A stretch of 39,784 nucleotides of DNA from Burkholderiales bacterium. Lineage in GTDB: Bacteria > Pseudomonadota > Gammaproteobacteria > Burkholderiales > Burkholderiaceae_F. Under the pieces are notes generated by a model, which was given only the letters and a program-made list of their open reading frames with translations, was not told the origin of the DNA and made no database searches. Location: contig JADCGX010000068.1 in NCBI GenBank assembly GCA_020248785.1, positions 1 to 39,784 of the forward strand, written 5' to 3'. This document shows positions 30,352 through 38,796 of the stretch, piece by piece; position 1 is the stretch's first letter, and the number at the start of each line of letters is the position of its first letter. A program made the translations under genes and the position numbers.

Positions 30352-32915
30352 CAGTGCACCTCGTTCAGAAGATGGCGTGCGATCCAGGCCTGCCCGAGAG
30401 CGAGGCCGCCATCGTTGGGCGGCGCCTGGCGCGCGGTGAGCACGTTGAGTCCGCGCCCGGTGAAATGGCGGGTGAGCGCATCGGTCAGCACCGCGTTGAG
30501 GAAGCAACCGCCGCCCAACGCCACCGTCCGCAGGCCCTGCGCCTGCGCTGCGCGCGCCGCCCAGTCAGACAGCGCGAGCGCCAAGGTGGCGTGGAACAGC
30601 GCGGCACCGTGTGCCGCATCCGGCTCATCGGCCAGCCGGGCGGCCAGCGGCAGCAGATCGAGTACGCCGTCGGCATCGATGCGAAAGAGCGCGGCATCGG
30701 GCTGGACGTCCGGCCGCTGCGCGGCGAGCGCTTCGAGCAGAATGGCGGCCTGGCCTTCGTAGGCCATGACGTCGCGCACGCAGAGCAAGCCGGCCGCCGC
30801 GTCGAACCAGCGCCCCGCGCTGGTCGTCTGCGGGCAGCGCAGGTCGTTGCGCAGCATCTGCCAAATCACCGGCGCCGCGGGCTGCGCCTTGAAGCGATCG
30901 GCGATCTCAGCGTCGCGACCCAGCCGATGCAGCACTGCGGCGGCCATGCGCCAGGGCTCCCGCGCGGCGCGATCGCCGCCGGGCAGCGGCAGCGGGCGAA
31001 GGTGGCCCAGGCGCTGGAACTGCGCGCCATCGACCGCCAGGAGTTCGCCGCCCCAGGCATCGCCATCGTCGCCATGGCCCACGCCGTCGAGCGCGATGCC
31101 AAGCAGCGGGCCCTCCCAACGCTGCTCCGCGGCCACCGCGGCAATGTGTGCATGGTGATGCTGCACACCAAAGGCCGGCACGCCCAGAGCGCGCGCCAGG
31201 CCGAGCGCCAGCTCGGTGCTGAAGAAGTCGGGATGCAGGTCATGCGCGATCGCCTGCGGCGCTATATCGAGCACGCGCTGCAAGTGCGCCGCCGCCTCTT
31301 CGAGCGCCGCGCGGCTCGGCGCGTTGTCGAGGTCGCCGATGTGCTGCGACAGGAAGGCCTCGTCGCCGCGCGTGAGGCAGGCGGTGGTCTTCAGGTAGCC
31401 CCCGAGGGCGAGCACGGCCGGCCCGGTGGCGGCGAGCTTGATCGCTGCCGGCGTGTAGCCGCGCGCGCGGCGAATGAAGGTGAAGGATTGAGGATTCAGG
31501 ACGGAGGATCGAGTGCGCCGCTCCGAAACCGCCTTCTCAATCCTCGATCCTCCGTCATCAATCCTTACGACGCTGTCGTCACAGCGCACGAGAATCGCGC
31601 GGTCATGCATGACGAAGGCATCGGCCAGGCCTGCCTCGGCGCCCAGGCGCGCGACCGCCTCATGGTTGTCGATCACCAGCGGTTCGCCGCCAGGGTTGGC
31701 GCTGGTCATCACCAGCACGAGGTCCTGCGGCTCGTCGAGCCAGTCCAGGCCCTGCGGGCGGGCGGCGGCCTGGTGGAACAGCAGCAACTGCAATGGCGTG
31801 TACGGCAGCATCGCGCCCAGCTGCGCGAGCCCCGGCGCGATTCCGGCCAGCGCCGTGTCGCAGCCGGCGCGCTTGGGCAGCAGCACGATCGGCCGCTCGA
31901 CGGCGAGCAGCGCACGCGTGGCCGCGGCATCGACCTCGGCAAAAGGCAGCAGCGAGGCGACATTGGCCGCCATGATGGCAAACGGCTTCTCGTCGCGCTG
32001 CTTGCGCTCGCGCAGCCGCTGCACCGCCGCCGCATTGCGCGCATCGCACACGAGATGGAACCCGCCCAGGCCCTTGATGGCCACGATCTCGCCGCAGGCA
32101 ATGCGCGCGTGCGCGGCTGCGATCACGTCATCGTGCGCCAGCGGAAAGCCGTGCGCATCGGCCAGCCAGATGCGCGGGCCGCACTGCGGGCAGGCGTTCG
32201 GCTGCGCGTGGAAGCGGCGATCGAGCGGGTCGTCGTACTCGCGCTGGCACGCGGGGCACATGGTGAACGGCGCCATGCTGGTGGACGGCCGGTCGTAGGG
32301 CAGCTCACTCGTGATGGTGAAGCGTGGGCCGCAGTGCGTGCAGTTGATGAACGGGTAGCGATGCCGCCGGTCGCCCGGCGTGATGAGCTCCCCGGTGCAG
32401 GCCGGGCAGATGGCGGCATCGGGCACGATGCCGGTGGACACCGCGCCATGCGCGCTCTCGACGATGACGAAGCCCGGCGCGATGGCGCCCACGTGCGCGC
32501 TTTCCTCCACCGCATCGAGCGTGGCCAGCGGCGGCAGTTCGTCGGCCAGCCGCCGGGTGAAGCGCGCCAGCTCGCGCTCGCTGGCGCGCAGCGCGATGGT
32601 CACGCCGCCGCCATCATTGCGCACCCAGCCGTCGAGACCGAGTTCGTGCGCGAGGCGATAGACATACGGGCGGAAGCCCACACCCTGGACGCGGCCGCGC
32701 ACCCGCAACTGCACGCTAAGACCGTTCGCCTCGGGTGTGCGCGACTGCTGCGCAGTCGCACGTGCACCCTCGGCGGTCTGGTCAGGCGCCCGGTCCGAGC
32801 ATTTCGAACCGCGCGGCCGGGCGACCGGGCGCAGATCAAGAGCGACGCGCCCCCTCCCCACCCCTCCCCCACTCGCGGTGGGGGGTGACTTCGCGTCCTT
32901 CGCTTCGTACGGCAT
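30351..32915 (-). CDS. hypF: HypF carbamoyltransferase, with an in-frame insertion
   Basis: The product (854 residues from the ATG at 32915) turns carbamoyl phosphate into a carbamoyl group on HypE. Domains in order are acylphosphatase (VRGRVQGVGFRPYVYRLA), two zinc fingers (CPAC...CTHC and CPAC...CPQC), a YrdC-like domain (EIVAIKGLGGFHLVCDA), and the Kae1-like domain with the HHHAHIAAV motif. Two oddities are visible. Residues about 451-477, between RCDDSVVRI and FIRRARGYTP, are an extra segment encoded by a palindromic DNA element. The first 65 residues are not family-like and include a C/G-rich hairpin, so the true start may be the GTG at 32714. The hypC start overlaps its stop. The catalytic motifs look intact. 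Confidence 0.93.
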   Translation of the reverse strand: MPYEAKDAKSPPTASGGGVGRGRVALDLRPVARPRGSKCSDRAPDQTAEGARATAQQSRTPEANGLSVQLRVRGRVQGVGFRPYVYRLAHELGLDGWVRNDGGGVTIALRASERELARFTRRLADELPPLATLDAVEESAHVGAIAPGFVIVESAHGAVSTGIVPDAAICPACTGELITPGDRRHRYPFINCTHCGPRFTITSELPYDRPSTSMAPFTMCPACQREYDDPLDRRFHAQPNACPQCGPRIWLADAHGFPLAHDDVIAAAHARIACGEIVAIKGLGGFHLVCDARNAAAVQRLRERKQRDEKPFAIMAANVASLLPFAEVDAAATRALLAVERPIVLLPKRAGCDTALAGIAPGLAQLGAMLPYTPLQLLLFHQAAARPQGLDWLDEPQDLVLVMTSANPGGEPLVIDNHEAVARLGAEAGLADAFVMHDRAILVRCDDSVVRIDDGGSRIEKAVSERRTRSSVLNPQSFTFIRRARGYTPAAIKLAATGPAVLALGGYLKTTACLTRGDEAFLSQHIGDLDNAPSRAALEEAAAHLQRVLDIAPQAIAHDLHPDFFSTELALGLARALGVPAFGVQHHHAHIAAVAAEQRWEGPLLGIALDGVGHGDDGDAWGGELLAVDGAQFQRLGHLRPLPLPGGDRAAREPWRMAAAVLHRLGRDAEIADRFKAQPAAPVIWQMLRNDLRCPQTTSAGRWFDAAAGLLCVRDVMAYEGQAAILLEALAAQRPDVQPDAALFRIDADGVLDLLPLAARLADEPDAAHGAALFHATLALALSDWAARAAQAQGLRTVALGGGCFLNAVLTDALTRHFTGRGLNVLTARQAPPNDGGLALGQAWIARHLLNEVH
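31485..31565. repeat. Palindromic element inserted in frame in hypF
   Basis: The left arm (GGATTGAGGATTCAGGACGG and on to GGATCGAG near 31512) is mirrored by the right arm (CTCAATCCTCGATCC then TCCGTCATCAATCC, 31536-31564). The core GGACGGAGGATCGAG pairs with CTCGATCCTCCGTC almost perfectly, with a 20- to 25-base loop. It encodes about 26 residues absent from ordinary HypF and leaves both flanks in frame. Confidence 0.8.
32866..32884. repeat. GC hairpin between hypB and the HypF domain
   Basis: CCCCCAC-TCGCG-GTGGGGG is a 7-bp perfect stem preceded by a C-rich run (CCCCTCCCCACCCCTCCCCC). It resembles dispersed C-rich intergenic palindromes of Burkholderiales. It lies within the first codons of the longest hypF frame, which argues that the real hypF start is further on. 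Confidence 0.65.
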
Positions 32916-32923
32916 CGCGCGTG

Positions 32924-33925
32924 CTACCGGTTCAGGGTGGCGATGTGCTCTTCGAGCAGGGCGAGCTTGCGGACCGAGTCGGCCGCGCGCTGCGCGCGGG
33001 CCTCGCGCGCGGCGGTGCTACCGGCAAGGATCCAGTCGAGCCAGGCGTCCATGCCGTCGCCCTCGTTTGGCTTGAGGGCCGAGACCTGCAGCACCTCGAT
33101 CGTCGGGTTGACGCGGCGGGCGGCGGCGATCGCCTTGTCGACTTCGAACTGCAGGTAGGGCAGGAGGTCGACCTTGTTGAGCAGCATCAGCTGCGCGGCC
33201 GCGAACATGTCCGGGTACTTCAGCGGCTTGTCCTCGCCCTCGGTCACCGACAGCACCACGACCTTGTGTGCCTCGCCGAGGTCGAAGGCCGCCGGGCACA
33301 CAAGGTTGCCGACATTCTCGATGAACAGCACCGAGTCCTGCGCGGGCGCCAGATGCAACAGCGCGTGCTCGACCATGCTCGCGTCCAGATGGCAGCCCTT
33401 GCCCGTATTGATCTGGATGGCGCGGGCGCCGGTGGCGCGGATGCGGTCGGCGTCGTTGCTGGTCTGCTGATCGCCTTCGATCACGGCAACAGGAAGAGCG
33501 GCGGCCAGGCGCTTGATGGTCTCCACCAGCAGGGTGGTCTTGCCCGAGCCGGGGCTGGAGACGACGTTCAGCGCGAAGATGCCGCGCTGGGCGAGCCAGC
33601 GGCGATTGGCGCGCGCGAACTGGTTGTTCTTGTCGAGGATGCCGCGCTCGACCGCGACCATCTTCTCCTGGCTCATGCCGGGCGCATGCGAATGCGCGGG
33701 GCCGTGGCCGTAGTGCAGCTCGCCGTGCGCATGGTCGCGATGATGGTGGTGCGCATCCCCATGCGCGTGCACATGGTCAGGCACGTGGTCGTGGGTGTGG
33801 TCGTGGGTGTGGTCGTGAGTGTGGTCGTGGGTGTGACCATGGTCGTGCCCGTGGTCATGCCCATGCGCATGCTCATGGCCTTCGATCTTGACGTTGCCGC
33901 TCGCGCAGCCGCAGGTGGTGCACAT
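32924..33925 (-). CDS. hypB: HypB, nickel-storing hydrogenase maturation GTPase
   Basis: The 333-residue product begins [10 protein letters not shown], the N-terminal CxxCGC high-affinity nickel site. A very His-rich stretch of about 65 residues follows (roughly 29 His, including four DHTH-type repeats). The GTPase domain then has [14 protein letters not shown] (Walker A), [15 protein letters not shown], the metal-binding [21 protein letters not shown] and LNKVDLL. It inserts nickel with HypA into the hydrogenase, and the His-rich part likely stores nickel. The ATG at 33925 is the one that exposes the MCTTCGC motif. It lies between hypA and hypF in the usual order. Confidence 0.96.
   Translation of the reverse strand: MCTTCGCASGNVKIEGHEHAHGHDHGHDHGHTHDHTHDHTHDHTHDHVPDHVHAHGDAHHHHRDHAHGELHYGHGPAHSHAPGMSQEKMVAVERGILDKNNQFARANRRWLAQRGIFALNVVSSPGSGKTTLLVETIKRLAAALPVAVIEGDQQTSNDADRIRATGARAIQINTGKGCHLDASMVEHALLHLAPAQDSVLFIENVGNLVCPAAFDLGEAHKVVVLSVTEGEDKPLKYPDMFAAAQLMLLNKVDLLPYLQFEVDKAIAAARRVNPTIEVLQVSALKPNEGDGMDAWLDWILAGSTAAREARAQRAADSVRKLALLEEHIATLNR
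33785..33834. repeat. 12-bp tandem repeat in the His-rich region of hypB
   Basis: About four units of GTGGTCGTGGGT (one with GTGAGT) encode repeated Asp-His-Thr-His on the minus strand. Being a multiple of three, slippage would change the number of nickel-binding histidines without breaking the frame. Confidence 0.85.
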
Positions 33926-33992
33926 CGCCTTACCTCTGCTTGTCTGTGTTCTCTGTGTTCTATCCATCGCTTCCTGCCGGTCTGGCTCGCCG

Positions 33993-34325
33993 CTAGACGA
34001 GTTCCAGTTCCTTGACGCGCATGGCGTCGCCGCTCGTGACCTGCAACTGGTGGCTGCCGCACTCGGGACAGGGATCGCCGCGCGCGGCGATCGGCACGCT
34101 GGTGCAGCAGCGCATGCACCAGGCCGTGCCGGGCGTGGTCAGGATGTCGAGCGCTGCGCCATCGGCCACCGTGCCGTTCTTCACCACGTCGAAGGCAAAG
34201 CGCAGCGCTTGCAGCTCCACCGCCGCCAGCGCGCCGATCTCCAGCCGCACAAAGCGCACCGGACGCGCCTGCGCGGCGTCCTCGACGACCTGCAGCACGC
34301 CTTCGGCCAGGCTCATCTCATGCAT
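33993..34325 (-). CDS. hypA: HypA, nickel-insertion protein
   Basis: The 110-residue product begins [14 protein letters not shown]; His2 and the N-terminus form the nickel site. Two zinc-binding pairs, CMRC and CPEC, form the zinc-ribbon. It delivers nickel with HypB to the hydrogenase large subunit. Its start overlaps the hupK stop by eight bases (ATG at 34323-34325; hupK stop at 34318-34320). The length is normal. Confidence 0.95.
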   Translation of the reverse strand: MHEMSLAEGVLQVVEDAAQARPVRFVRLEIGALAAVELQALRFAFDVVKNGTVADGAALDILTTPGTAWCMRCCTSVPIAARGDPCPECGSHQLQVTSGDAMRVKELELV

Positions 34326-35451
34326 GGCCCACCTCGGCCGACTGCACGCGAAGGCTGTACTGCACGCAAGGATCGAGTGCCTGCACCAGCCATTGAGCGC
34401 GCGTCAGCGCATCGGCCGCGCTTGTCACGTGGGCGCCAATCAGTCCGGCCGCCAGCGCGCCCTGCGGGTGGAAGTTCCACTCTGTCGGCGCGAGGATGCG
34501 CCACGCGCCGACACGCTCGCCATCGAGTTGCACCAGGTGCACCAGCAGCCCGCGCGCGGTCTCGACCCAGCCGAGCCCGCGGCCCGGCGCCACCTGCAGC
34601 TGGCCGAACAACGGCTGCACGGGCGGCGCGCCACAGGCGATGCGCGCAAGTTCCGTGAGCCGCGCTGCCAACCGCGTCAGCGCCGAGCGGCCAAAAGCAC
34701 GCAGCAGCGCGGCAACGAGCGCATGCGTCTGCATGCGTGCCACCGCCCCGGTTTCGACGGGCCGGCCGTCCAGCTCGGGCCGCTGCGCGTAGCGCGGGTC
34801 GGCCTGCAGATGCGCGGCGATGGTGTGCAGGTCGCTCGCCGAGGGTGGCGCAGGCACCAGCGGCACGGCGGCCGACGTCTTGGGAGCGCCGTGGTGTGTG
34901 CCGTCGCGCTGCACGGCGCCGAGTACGCGGGCGGTGACCGTCTGCGCCTGCGCGATCCAGATCTCGAAGGCCGGCACGTGCTCGTGCTCCCACCAGGCCT
35001 GCGCTGGCCCTGCGAGCACGGCCCGCTCGACCGCCTCGCGCAGGGCGCCGCGATCGCTGCTGAGCCCGGCGGCATCCAGTGCGTTGCGCACCTGGGCGAG
35101 CAGCGCGGTGTCCGGCTCTTCGCCGATCAGGCGCGGCCAGTCGAGCAGCAGGCGCCAGAGCACCTCGTGCGCGATCTCGGCTTCCAGGCGCCGCAGTCGT
35201 TGCGCCTCCTGCGCCGGGTCCAGCGATGCGCCGCGCGCGGCCTGAACGGCAAGCTCAGCGGCCAGCGCCTGCGCGCGACCGCACACGGTGAACAGATTGG
35301 GCACCAGGGCCAGCGCCTCGGTCACAGCGCGGCCTGCGAGCAGCCGATCGGCCACCCGCGGGCGGGTGGAGTCGAGCGTGACGTCGCGCAGCACACCCTC
35401 GTGCAACGTGAGCGCGATGGTCAGCTGGCCGGCATCCAGGCGCATCGTCAC
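34318..35451 (-). CDS. hupK: HupK/HoxV-type hydrogenase assembly protein
   Basis: The 377-residue product resembles HupK/HoxV, a scaffold related in sequence to the hydrogenase large subunit but lacking its full set of active-site cysteines. Recognisable remnants are VPNLFTVCGRAQALAAELA near residues 50-70 (large-subunit R-x-C-G-x-C-like region reduced to VCGRAQ), RGLLVHLVQLDGERVGAWRILAPTEWNFHPQGAL, and the C-terminal WLVQALDPCVQYSLRV (reduced DPC region). In Cupriavidus HoxV is thought to hold the Fe(CN)2CO unit. The frame starts at a GTG (35451) overlapping the hupJ stop; an ATG two codons on (35445) is an equally good start. It precedes hypA. Confidence 0.88.
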   Translation of the reverse strand: MTMRLDAGQLTIALTLHEGVLRDVTLDSTRPRVADRLLAGRAVTEALALVPNLFTVCGRAQALAAELAVQAARGASLDPAQEAQRLRRLEAEIAHEVLWRLLLDWPRLIGEEPDTALLAQVRNALDAAGLSSDRGALREAVERAVLAGPAQAWWEHEHVPAFEIWIAQAQTVTARVLGAVQRDGTHHGAPKTSAAVPLVPAPPSASDLHTIAAHLQADPRYAQRPELDGRPVETGAVARMQTHALVAALLRAFGRSALTRLAARLTELARIACGAPPVQPLFGQLQVAPGRGLGWVETARGLLVHLVQLDGERVGAWRILAPTEWNFHPQGALAAGLIGAHVTSAADALTRAQWLVQALDPCVQYSLRVQSAEVGHA

Positions 35452-36050
35452 TAGGCCTCGTCGGCTTCGGCGCGCCAGCGACCGCGCAGGAAGTCGCGCT
35501 TGGACACGGTGGCACGCTGTGGCGCAGGCGCTTCGGCCTTGAGGTCGATGATCGGCCCCAACGGCGTGCCCGGCCCTTCCACGCCGGCGCGCGTTTCTTT
35601 GGCGAACAGCGCGTCGAGCGCGGCCAGCGCGGTCAGCCGCGCGCCTTCCTGGTCACCGAACTCGAACATCGGTGAAAACAGCGAGCAGCTCTGGTAGTCG
35701 CCCACCAGCGGCTCACGCGCGCTGATGAACTCAAACACGCCCGCCGGCAGCGCGTAGCCCTGCGAGTCGCCGTAGCGCACGTGACGCCAGGCCGCGTGAT
35801 CCTGCGGCAACAGCATCAGATTCATGCACCACGGGGTGATCAGCACGCCAAGCCAGCGCCCGTCCCAGGACCGAAAGCCCACCGACTCGACCTGCAAGGC
35901 ACTGTTGCAGAACGGCACGTCAGCCATGCGTGTGTTGGCAATCTCGGCGAACGCACGCGTGAGCCGGGCGGCGACCTCCTCGGCCGTGGCGCCGGCGGAG
36001 CGCAGGACCGGCGGTGCGGCCGGCACTGCGGCGGGGCGACCGTCGTCCAT
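35451..36050 (-). CDS. hupJ: HybE/HupJ-family hydrogenase assembly chaperone
   Basis: The 199-residue product matches the HybE/HoxT/HupJ family, with VPFCNSALQVESVGFRSWDG, WLGVLITPWCMNLMLLP, and GYALPAGVFEFISAREPLVG with YQSCSLFSPMFEF. These proteins bind Tat-exported small or large subunits during assembly. The ATG at 36050 overlaps the stop of the rubredoxin gene by one base; 14 further codons upstream are in frame but belong to the shadow of that gene. The C-terminus ends KRDFLRGRWRAEADEA. Confidence 0.9.
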   Translation of the reverse strand: MDDGRPAAVPAAPPVLRSAGATAEEVAARLTRAFAEIANTRMADVPFCNSALQVESVGFRSWDGRWLGVLITPWCMNLMLLPQDHAAWRHVRYGDSQGYALPAGVFEFISAREPLVGDYQSCSLFSPMFEFGDQEGARLTALAALDALFAKETRAGVEGPGTPLGPIIDLKAEAPAPQRATVSKRDFLRGRWRAEADEA

Positions 36051-36271
36051 CAGTCGTCCAGCGCGAGAAAGCCCGACTGCTCGGTCGAGCAATTAGGGCA
36101 GGTCCAGTGGTGTGGCAGTGCAGAGAATGGCGTGCCAGGCGGGATCTGCCACACCGGGTCGCCCAGCTTCGGGTCATACACGGTCCAGCACACCTTGCAT
36201 TCGAAGCGGCCACCCAGGGCGTCCGCCGCAGGGTCGAGGGTGCGGTCTCCGATGTTGGAGTCCAGTTTCAT
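36050..36271 (-). CDS. hupI: Rubredoxin-type hydrogenase protein HupI/HoxR
   Basis: The 73-residue product is a rubredoxin with the iron-binding cysteines CKVC (25, 28) and CPNC (58, 61) and the typical VYDPKLGDP and GTPFSALPHHWTCPNC wording. HupI/HoxR supports maturation or protection of the small-subunit clusters under oxygen. The ATG at 36271 gives the usual short N-terminus; the frame upstream is a longer non-coding extension. It is coupled to hupJ by a TGATG junction. Confidence 0.93.
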   Translation of the reverse strand: MKLDSNIGDRTLDPAADALGGRFECKVCWTVYDPKLGDPVWQIPPGTPFSALPHHWTCPNCSTEQSGFLALDD

Positions 36272-36351
36272 GGCGGCACTCGCGTTGCGTATGTGGAACA
36301 GGGTGATCAGCCGGCGCTCGACAATGCGAACGCGCGGCTGCGCTGATTGGA

Positions 36352-37251
36352 TCAGGCGGCCGCAGGACTGCTCGCCGCGTCGGCCTCCATCCAGTCGATC
36401 AACTCGCCGAGGCGCTCGCGGCTGTCGGCGATGTCCTCTTGGGCTGCCAGCGCAACCTCGGGCACGCGCGTGACCTCTAGCGTGTTGAGGATCAAGGTCT
36501 GCATGCTGTTGAAATACTGCACGCGCCACAGATGGCGAATGGTGGTGGAGGACACGCGACAGTTGCCAAAGCCGCGCGACAGCACCGCGACACTGCCGGG
36601 TGGCAGCGCGCGATCGAGCAGCGTGTGGTCGTCGGGTGTCAGCGGCAGCAGGGTCAGGTTGATCACGCGCGCCTCCTGCCCCGGCTTGAAGCCGGACACC
36701 GCGGCGCGGATCTCGGTCAGCAGCGCGGGGGCGTTCATCGCGCCAGCCGGGATGTCGACGCTGGGCACGATGGGCAGCGATGTCGCCTCGGCGAACTCGA
36801 GGGCGATCCGCGGGATCGACGCGGCGATCAGGAAGTCATTGACGAGGCGGCCATCGGGGCTGAAGTGCCGCTGACGCCAGACGCCGGCAAACACGGTCTC
36901 CTGGATCCGGACGTCGTGCTGCATCTGGCCAATGCGGCCGTTTTGCAGCGCGATGCGCACCGACACCTCGCCTTCGCCCAGCGTCTGATTGAGCACCTCG
37001 ACCACGTGATCGGGCAGGTGCAGCAGCTCGATCGGCGGCGGCGAGGGCTCGAGCATCGTCTCGGCAAACTGCGCGAGCACGGCCCCCGCCGCCCGCAGGG
37101 TGGCGCCATCAGCCTGCGCCGGCACCTGCGGCATGCGAAAGGTCGACACCTCGCGCGGGATGGGCATGTAGTTGAAGTCCTCACCTTCATCGGACTGCGT
37201 GCCGGGGCCGATCAGTCCTTCAGCGATAACGGGGATGGGGAACTGCTTCAT
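36352..37251 (-). CDS. hupH: HupH/HoxQ-family hydrogenase maturation protein
   Basis: The 299-residue product matches HupH/HoxQ, with the start MKQFPIPVIAEGLIGPGTQS, DFNYMPIPREVSTFRMP, and the LPDHVVEVLNQTLGEGEVSV segment. The C-terminal conserved domain has VAVLSRGFGNCRVSSTTIRH then WRVQYFNSMQTLILNT. In other bacteria it escorts the hydrogenase small subunit before export, together with HupG. The ATG at 37251 fits the conserved N-terminus; 65 codons of frame upstream overlap hupG and are a shadow. Confidence 0.9.
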   Translation of the reverse strand: MKQFPIPVIAEGLIGPGTQSDEGEDFNYMPIPREVSTFRMPQVPAQADGATLRAAGAVLAQFAETMLEPSPPPIELLHLPDHVVEVLNQTLGEGEVSVRIALQNGRIGQMQHDVRIQETVFAGVWRQRHFSPDGRLVNDFLIAASIPRIALEFAEATSLPIVPSVDIPAGAMNAPALLTEIRAAVSGFKPGQEARVINLTLLPLTPDDHTLLDRALPPGSVAVLSRGFGNCRVSSTTIRHLWRVQYFNSMQTLILNTLEVTRVPEVALAAQEDIADSRERLGELIDWMEADAASSPAAA

Positions 37252-37294
37252 GGCGATGTCCTTGCGGGAGCGGGTGAGGGTCATGAGCGCCAGG

Positions 37295-37774
37295 TCAATG
37301 ACAGTGGTGATCGCCGGCGTCGGCCGCGGCGACGGCGATGCCGATCGACGGCGGACGCGTAGCGGGCGCCGCGAGCAACTGGCGCATGCTGTCGATGTAC
37401 TCCTGCCAGTCGCGCAGGCCATCGATGGCGCCGACGTACTGCCCATCGAGCAGCATCACCACCGCCGGCCAGCGCTTGAAGCCATAACGCGCGGCGATTG
37501 CGCGCGCCGGCCCCTGCGGCAACACGCCGGTGCGGAACTGGCCGGGAAAAGCGAGCGCGAGTTCCGGGACGATCACCGCGATGTCGAGCGTCTCGCGATA
37601 CAGGACCGGGTCTTCGGTGAAGACAACGAGCGCGCGGCCCGGGGCACGGGCCCAGGCGTCGAAGCTCGCCTGATCGAGCATCTGCCCGCCGGTCTCGGCA
37701 CACAGCCGCTCGATCAGCGGATGCAATGCGGGCGAACGGTTGGCGGCGGCGGTGGTGGCGAATTCGATGGCCAT
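37295..37774 (-). CDS. hupG: HupG/HoxO-type small-subunit chaperone (thioredoxin-like fold)
   Basis: The 159-residue product matches HupG/HoxO (HyaE family), a thioredoxin-like protein without the CxxC pair. It has RALVVFTEDPVLYRETLDIAVIVPEL and ARYGFKRWPAVVMLLDGQYVGAIDGLRDW, the thioredoxin-like cis-Pro region. It is thought to bind the Tat signal peptide or clusters of the hydrogenase small subunit. It stands between hupF and hupH, as in Rhizobium and Cupriavidus. The C-terminus is His-rich (GDHHCH). Confidence 0.88.
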   Translation of the reverse strand: MAIEFATTAAANRSPALHPLIERLCAETGGQMLDQASFDAWARAPGRALVVFTEDPVLYRETLDIAVIVPELALAFPGQFRTGVLPQGPARAIAARYGFKRWPAVVMLLDGQYVGAIDGLRDWQEYIDSMRQLLAAPATRPPSIGIAVAAADAGDHHCH

Positions 37775-37812
37775 GTCGTCTTGGCTCCTGGTTCTCGTCG
37801 TGTGTTGCGCAG

Positions 37813-38136
37813 TCAGTGCAGTTTGGGGTTGGGGATCACGAGATGCGGCGGCAACTGCGGCTCGCGGTCGACGAGATCGGCAAACAGCACGTCGATGCTG
37901 GCCGCATCGCCAATCAAGGCGGCGTGCAGCGCCTGCAGCGCGGCCCGGATCTGGGCCGCCTGCTCGGCATCAAGCACGCGCCGCGCCGCACCCTGGAAAC
38001 TCAGCACCCAGGTGCCGACCGGCTGCGGTCCAACCAGGCGCAGATCCAGGCGCTCTTGAACGTCGCCATCGGCGCACAGCGCAAAGTCGCCGTCGCCGTC
38101 GACCGATTGAACCTGCAGTGGCACACCGATGCACAT
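37813..38136 (-). CDS. hupF: HupF/HoxL, HypC-like hydrogenase chaperone
   Basis: The 107-residue product begins MCIGVPLQV with the essential Cys2, an OB-fold core, GTWVLSFQGAARRVLDAEQA and a C-terminal extension typical of HupF rather than HypC. It protects the large-subunit maturation complex, notably in the presence of oxygen. Its ATG (38134-38136) directly follows the hupD stop codon (38137-38139). Confidence 0.92.
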   Translation of the reverse strand: MCIGVPLQVQSVDGDGDFALCADGDVQERLDLRLVGPQPVGTWVLSFQGAARRVLDAEQAAQIRAALQALHAALIGDAASIDVLFADLVDREPQLPPHLVIPNPKLH

Positions 38137-38796
38137 CTAGCGGCCCTCGCTGGCGGTGTTGCGCTGCTCGATGGCGTGGCGGATATTGAGAAAGCGCGCA
38201 TCGCCGACGCGGCAGGCCTGCGCCTCGGGCGGGCGCCCGCCTTCGTAAGCCTCAATGTGCAGCGCGCGATCGTTCAGGCGGTCGATCGGCGGCGCCGCGC
38301 GACGCACGGGCGCAAAGCCCCACTGGCGCAGCACCTCGACGCCGAGGTCGACCGCAGCGGGCAGGCGCGCGCGCACCGAGGACGCAAGGCTGCCGCCGAA
38401 GTCCATCAGCCGCTCTGGCTGCACGCCCACCAGGGTGAGATGCGGCGGAAAGCGGTCCTGCACGTCGGCGATCGCCAGCAGTTCCATGAAGCTTTGCTGG
38501 TGCAGGCTCATCTTGGCGCCCGACCAGGCCGGCACCTCGCGGTCGCGCAGCACGCGCAGCGTGGCCGGCACGTCGCCGAAGTCGATCGCGTCGAACACCA
38601 GCACATGCGTGTGTGCGGTGACTTCGGGTAGCAGGATGAGTCCCTGCGTGCCGCCATCCATGAGCGTCACGCTGACGGGCAGCGCCCAAGTATCGTGCAG
38701 GGCCTCGACGGCGCGCACCCCGAAGCCTTCGTCGGCCCACAGCACATTGCCAATGCCCAGCACCAGCGCACTCGGCTCGGCCCGATGTCCCTGCAC
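38137..38796 (-). CDS. hupD: HupD/HoxM hydrogenase maturation endopeptidase
   Basis: The 219-residue product is the nickel-dependent protease that trims the large-subunit C-terminus after nickel insertion. It has LVLGIGNVLWADEGFGVRAV (metal ligand Glu23), LVFDAIDFGDVP (Asp69) and KMSLHQQSF (His99), with spacing like that of HybD (Glu16, Asp62, His93). I chose the GTG at 38796 because GGGAGG lies seven bases upstream and the domain starts right after; the open frame to 38970 is unlike the family. It is the first gene of the accessory cluster in this window; hupS, hupL and hupC, which normally precede it, are absent. Confidence 0.9.
   Translation of the reverse strand: MQGHRAEPSALVLGIGNVLWADEGFGVRAVEALHDTWALPVSVTLMDGGTQGLILLPEVTAHTHVLVFDAIDFGDVPATLRVLRDREVPAWSGAKMSLHQQSFMELLAIADVQDRFPPHLTLVGVQPERLMDFGGSLASSVRARLPAAVDLGVEVLRQWGFAPVRRAAPPIDRLNDRALHIEAYEGGRPPEAQACRVGDARFLNIRHAIEQRNTASEGR

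Noticed and set aside
30354..32888. Plus-strand open frame of 844 codons opposite hypF
   Set aside because: Antisense shadow; the composition is biased (Arg/Ala/Gln) and the minus strand encodes clear HypF motifs.
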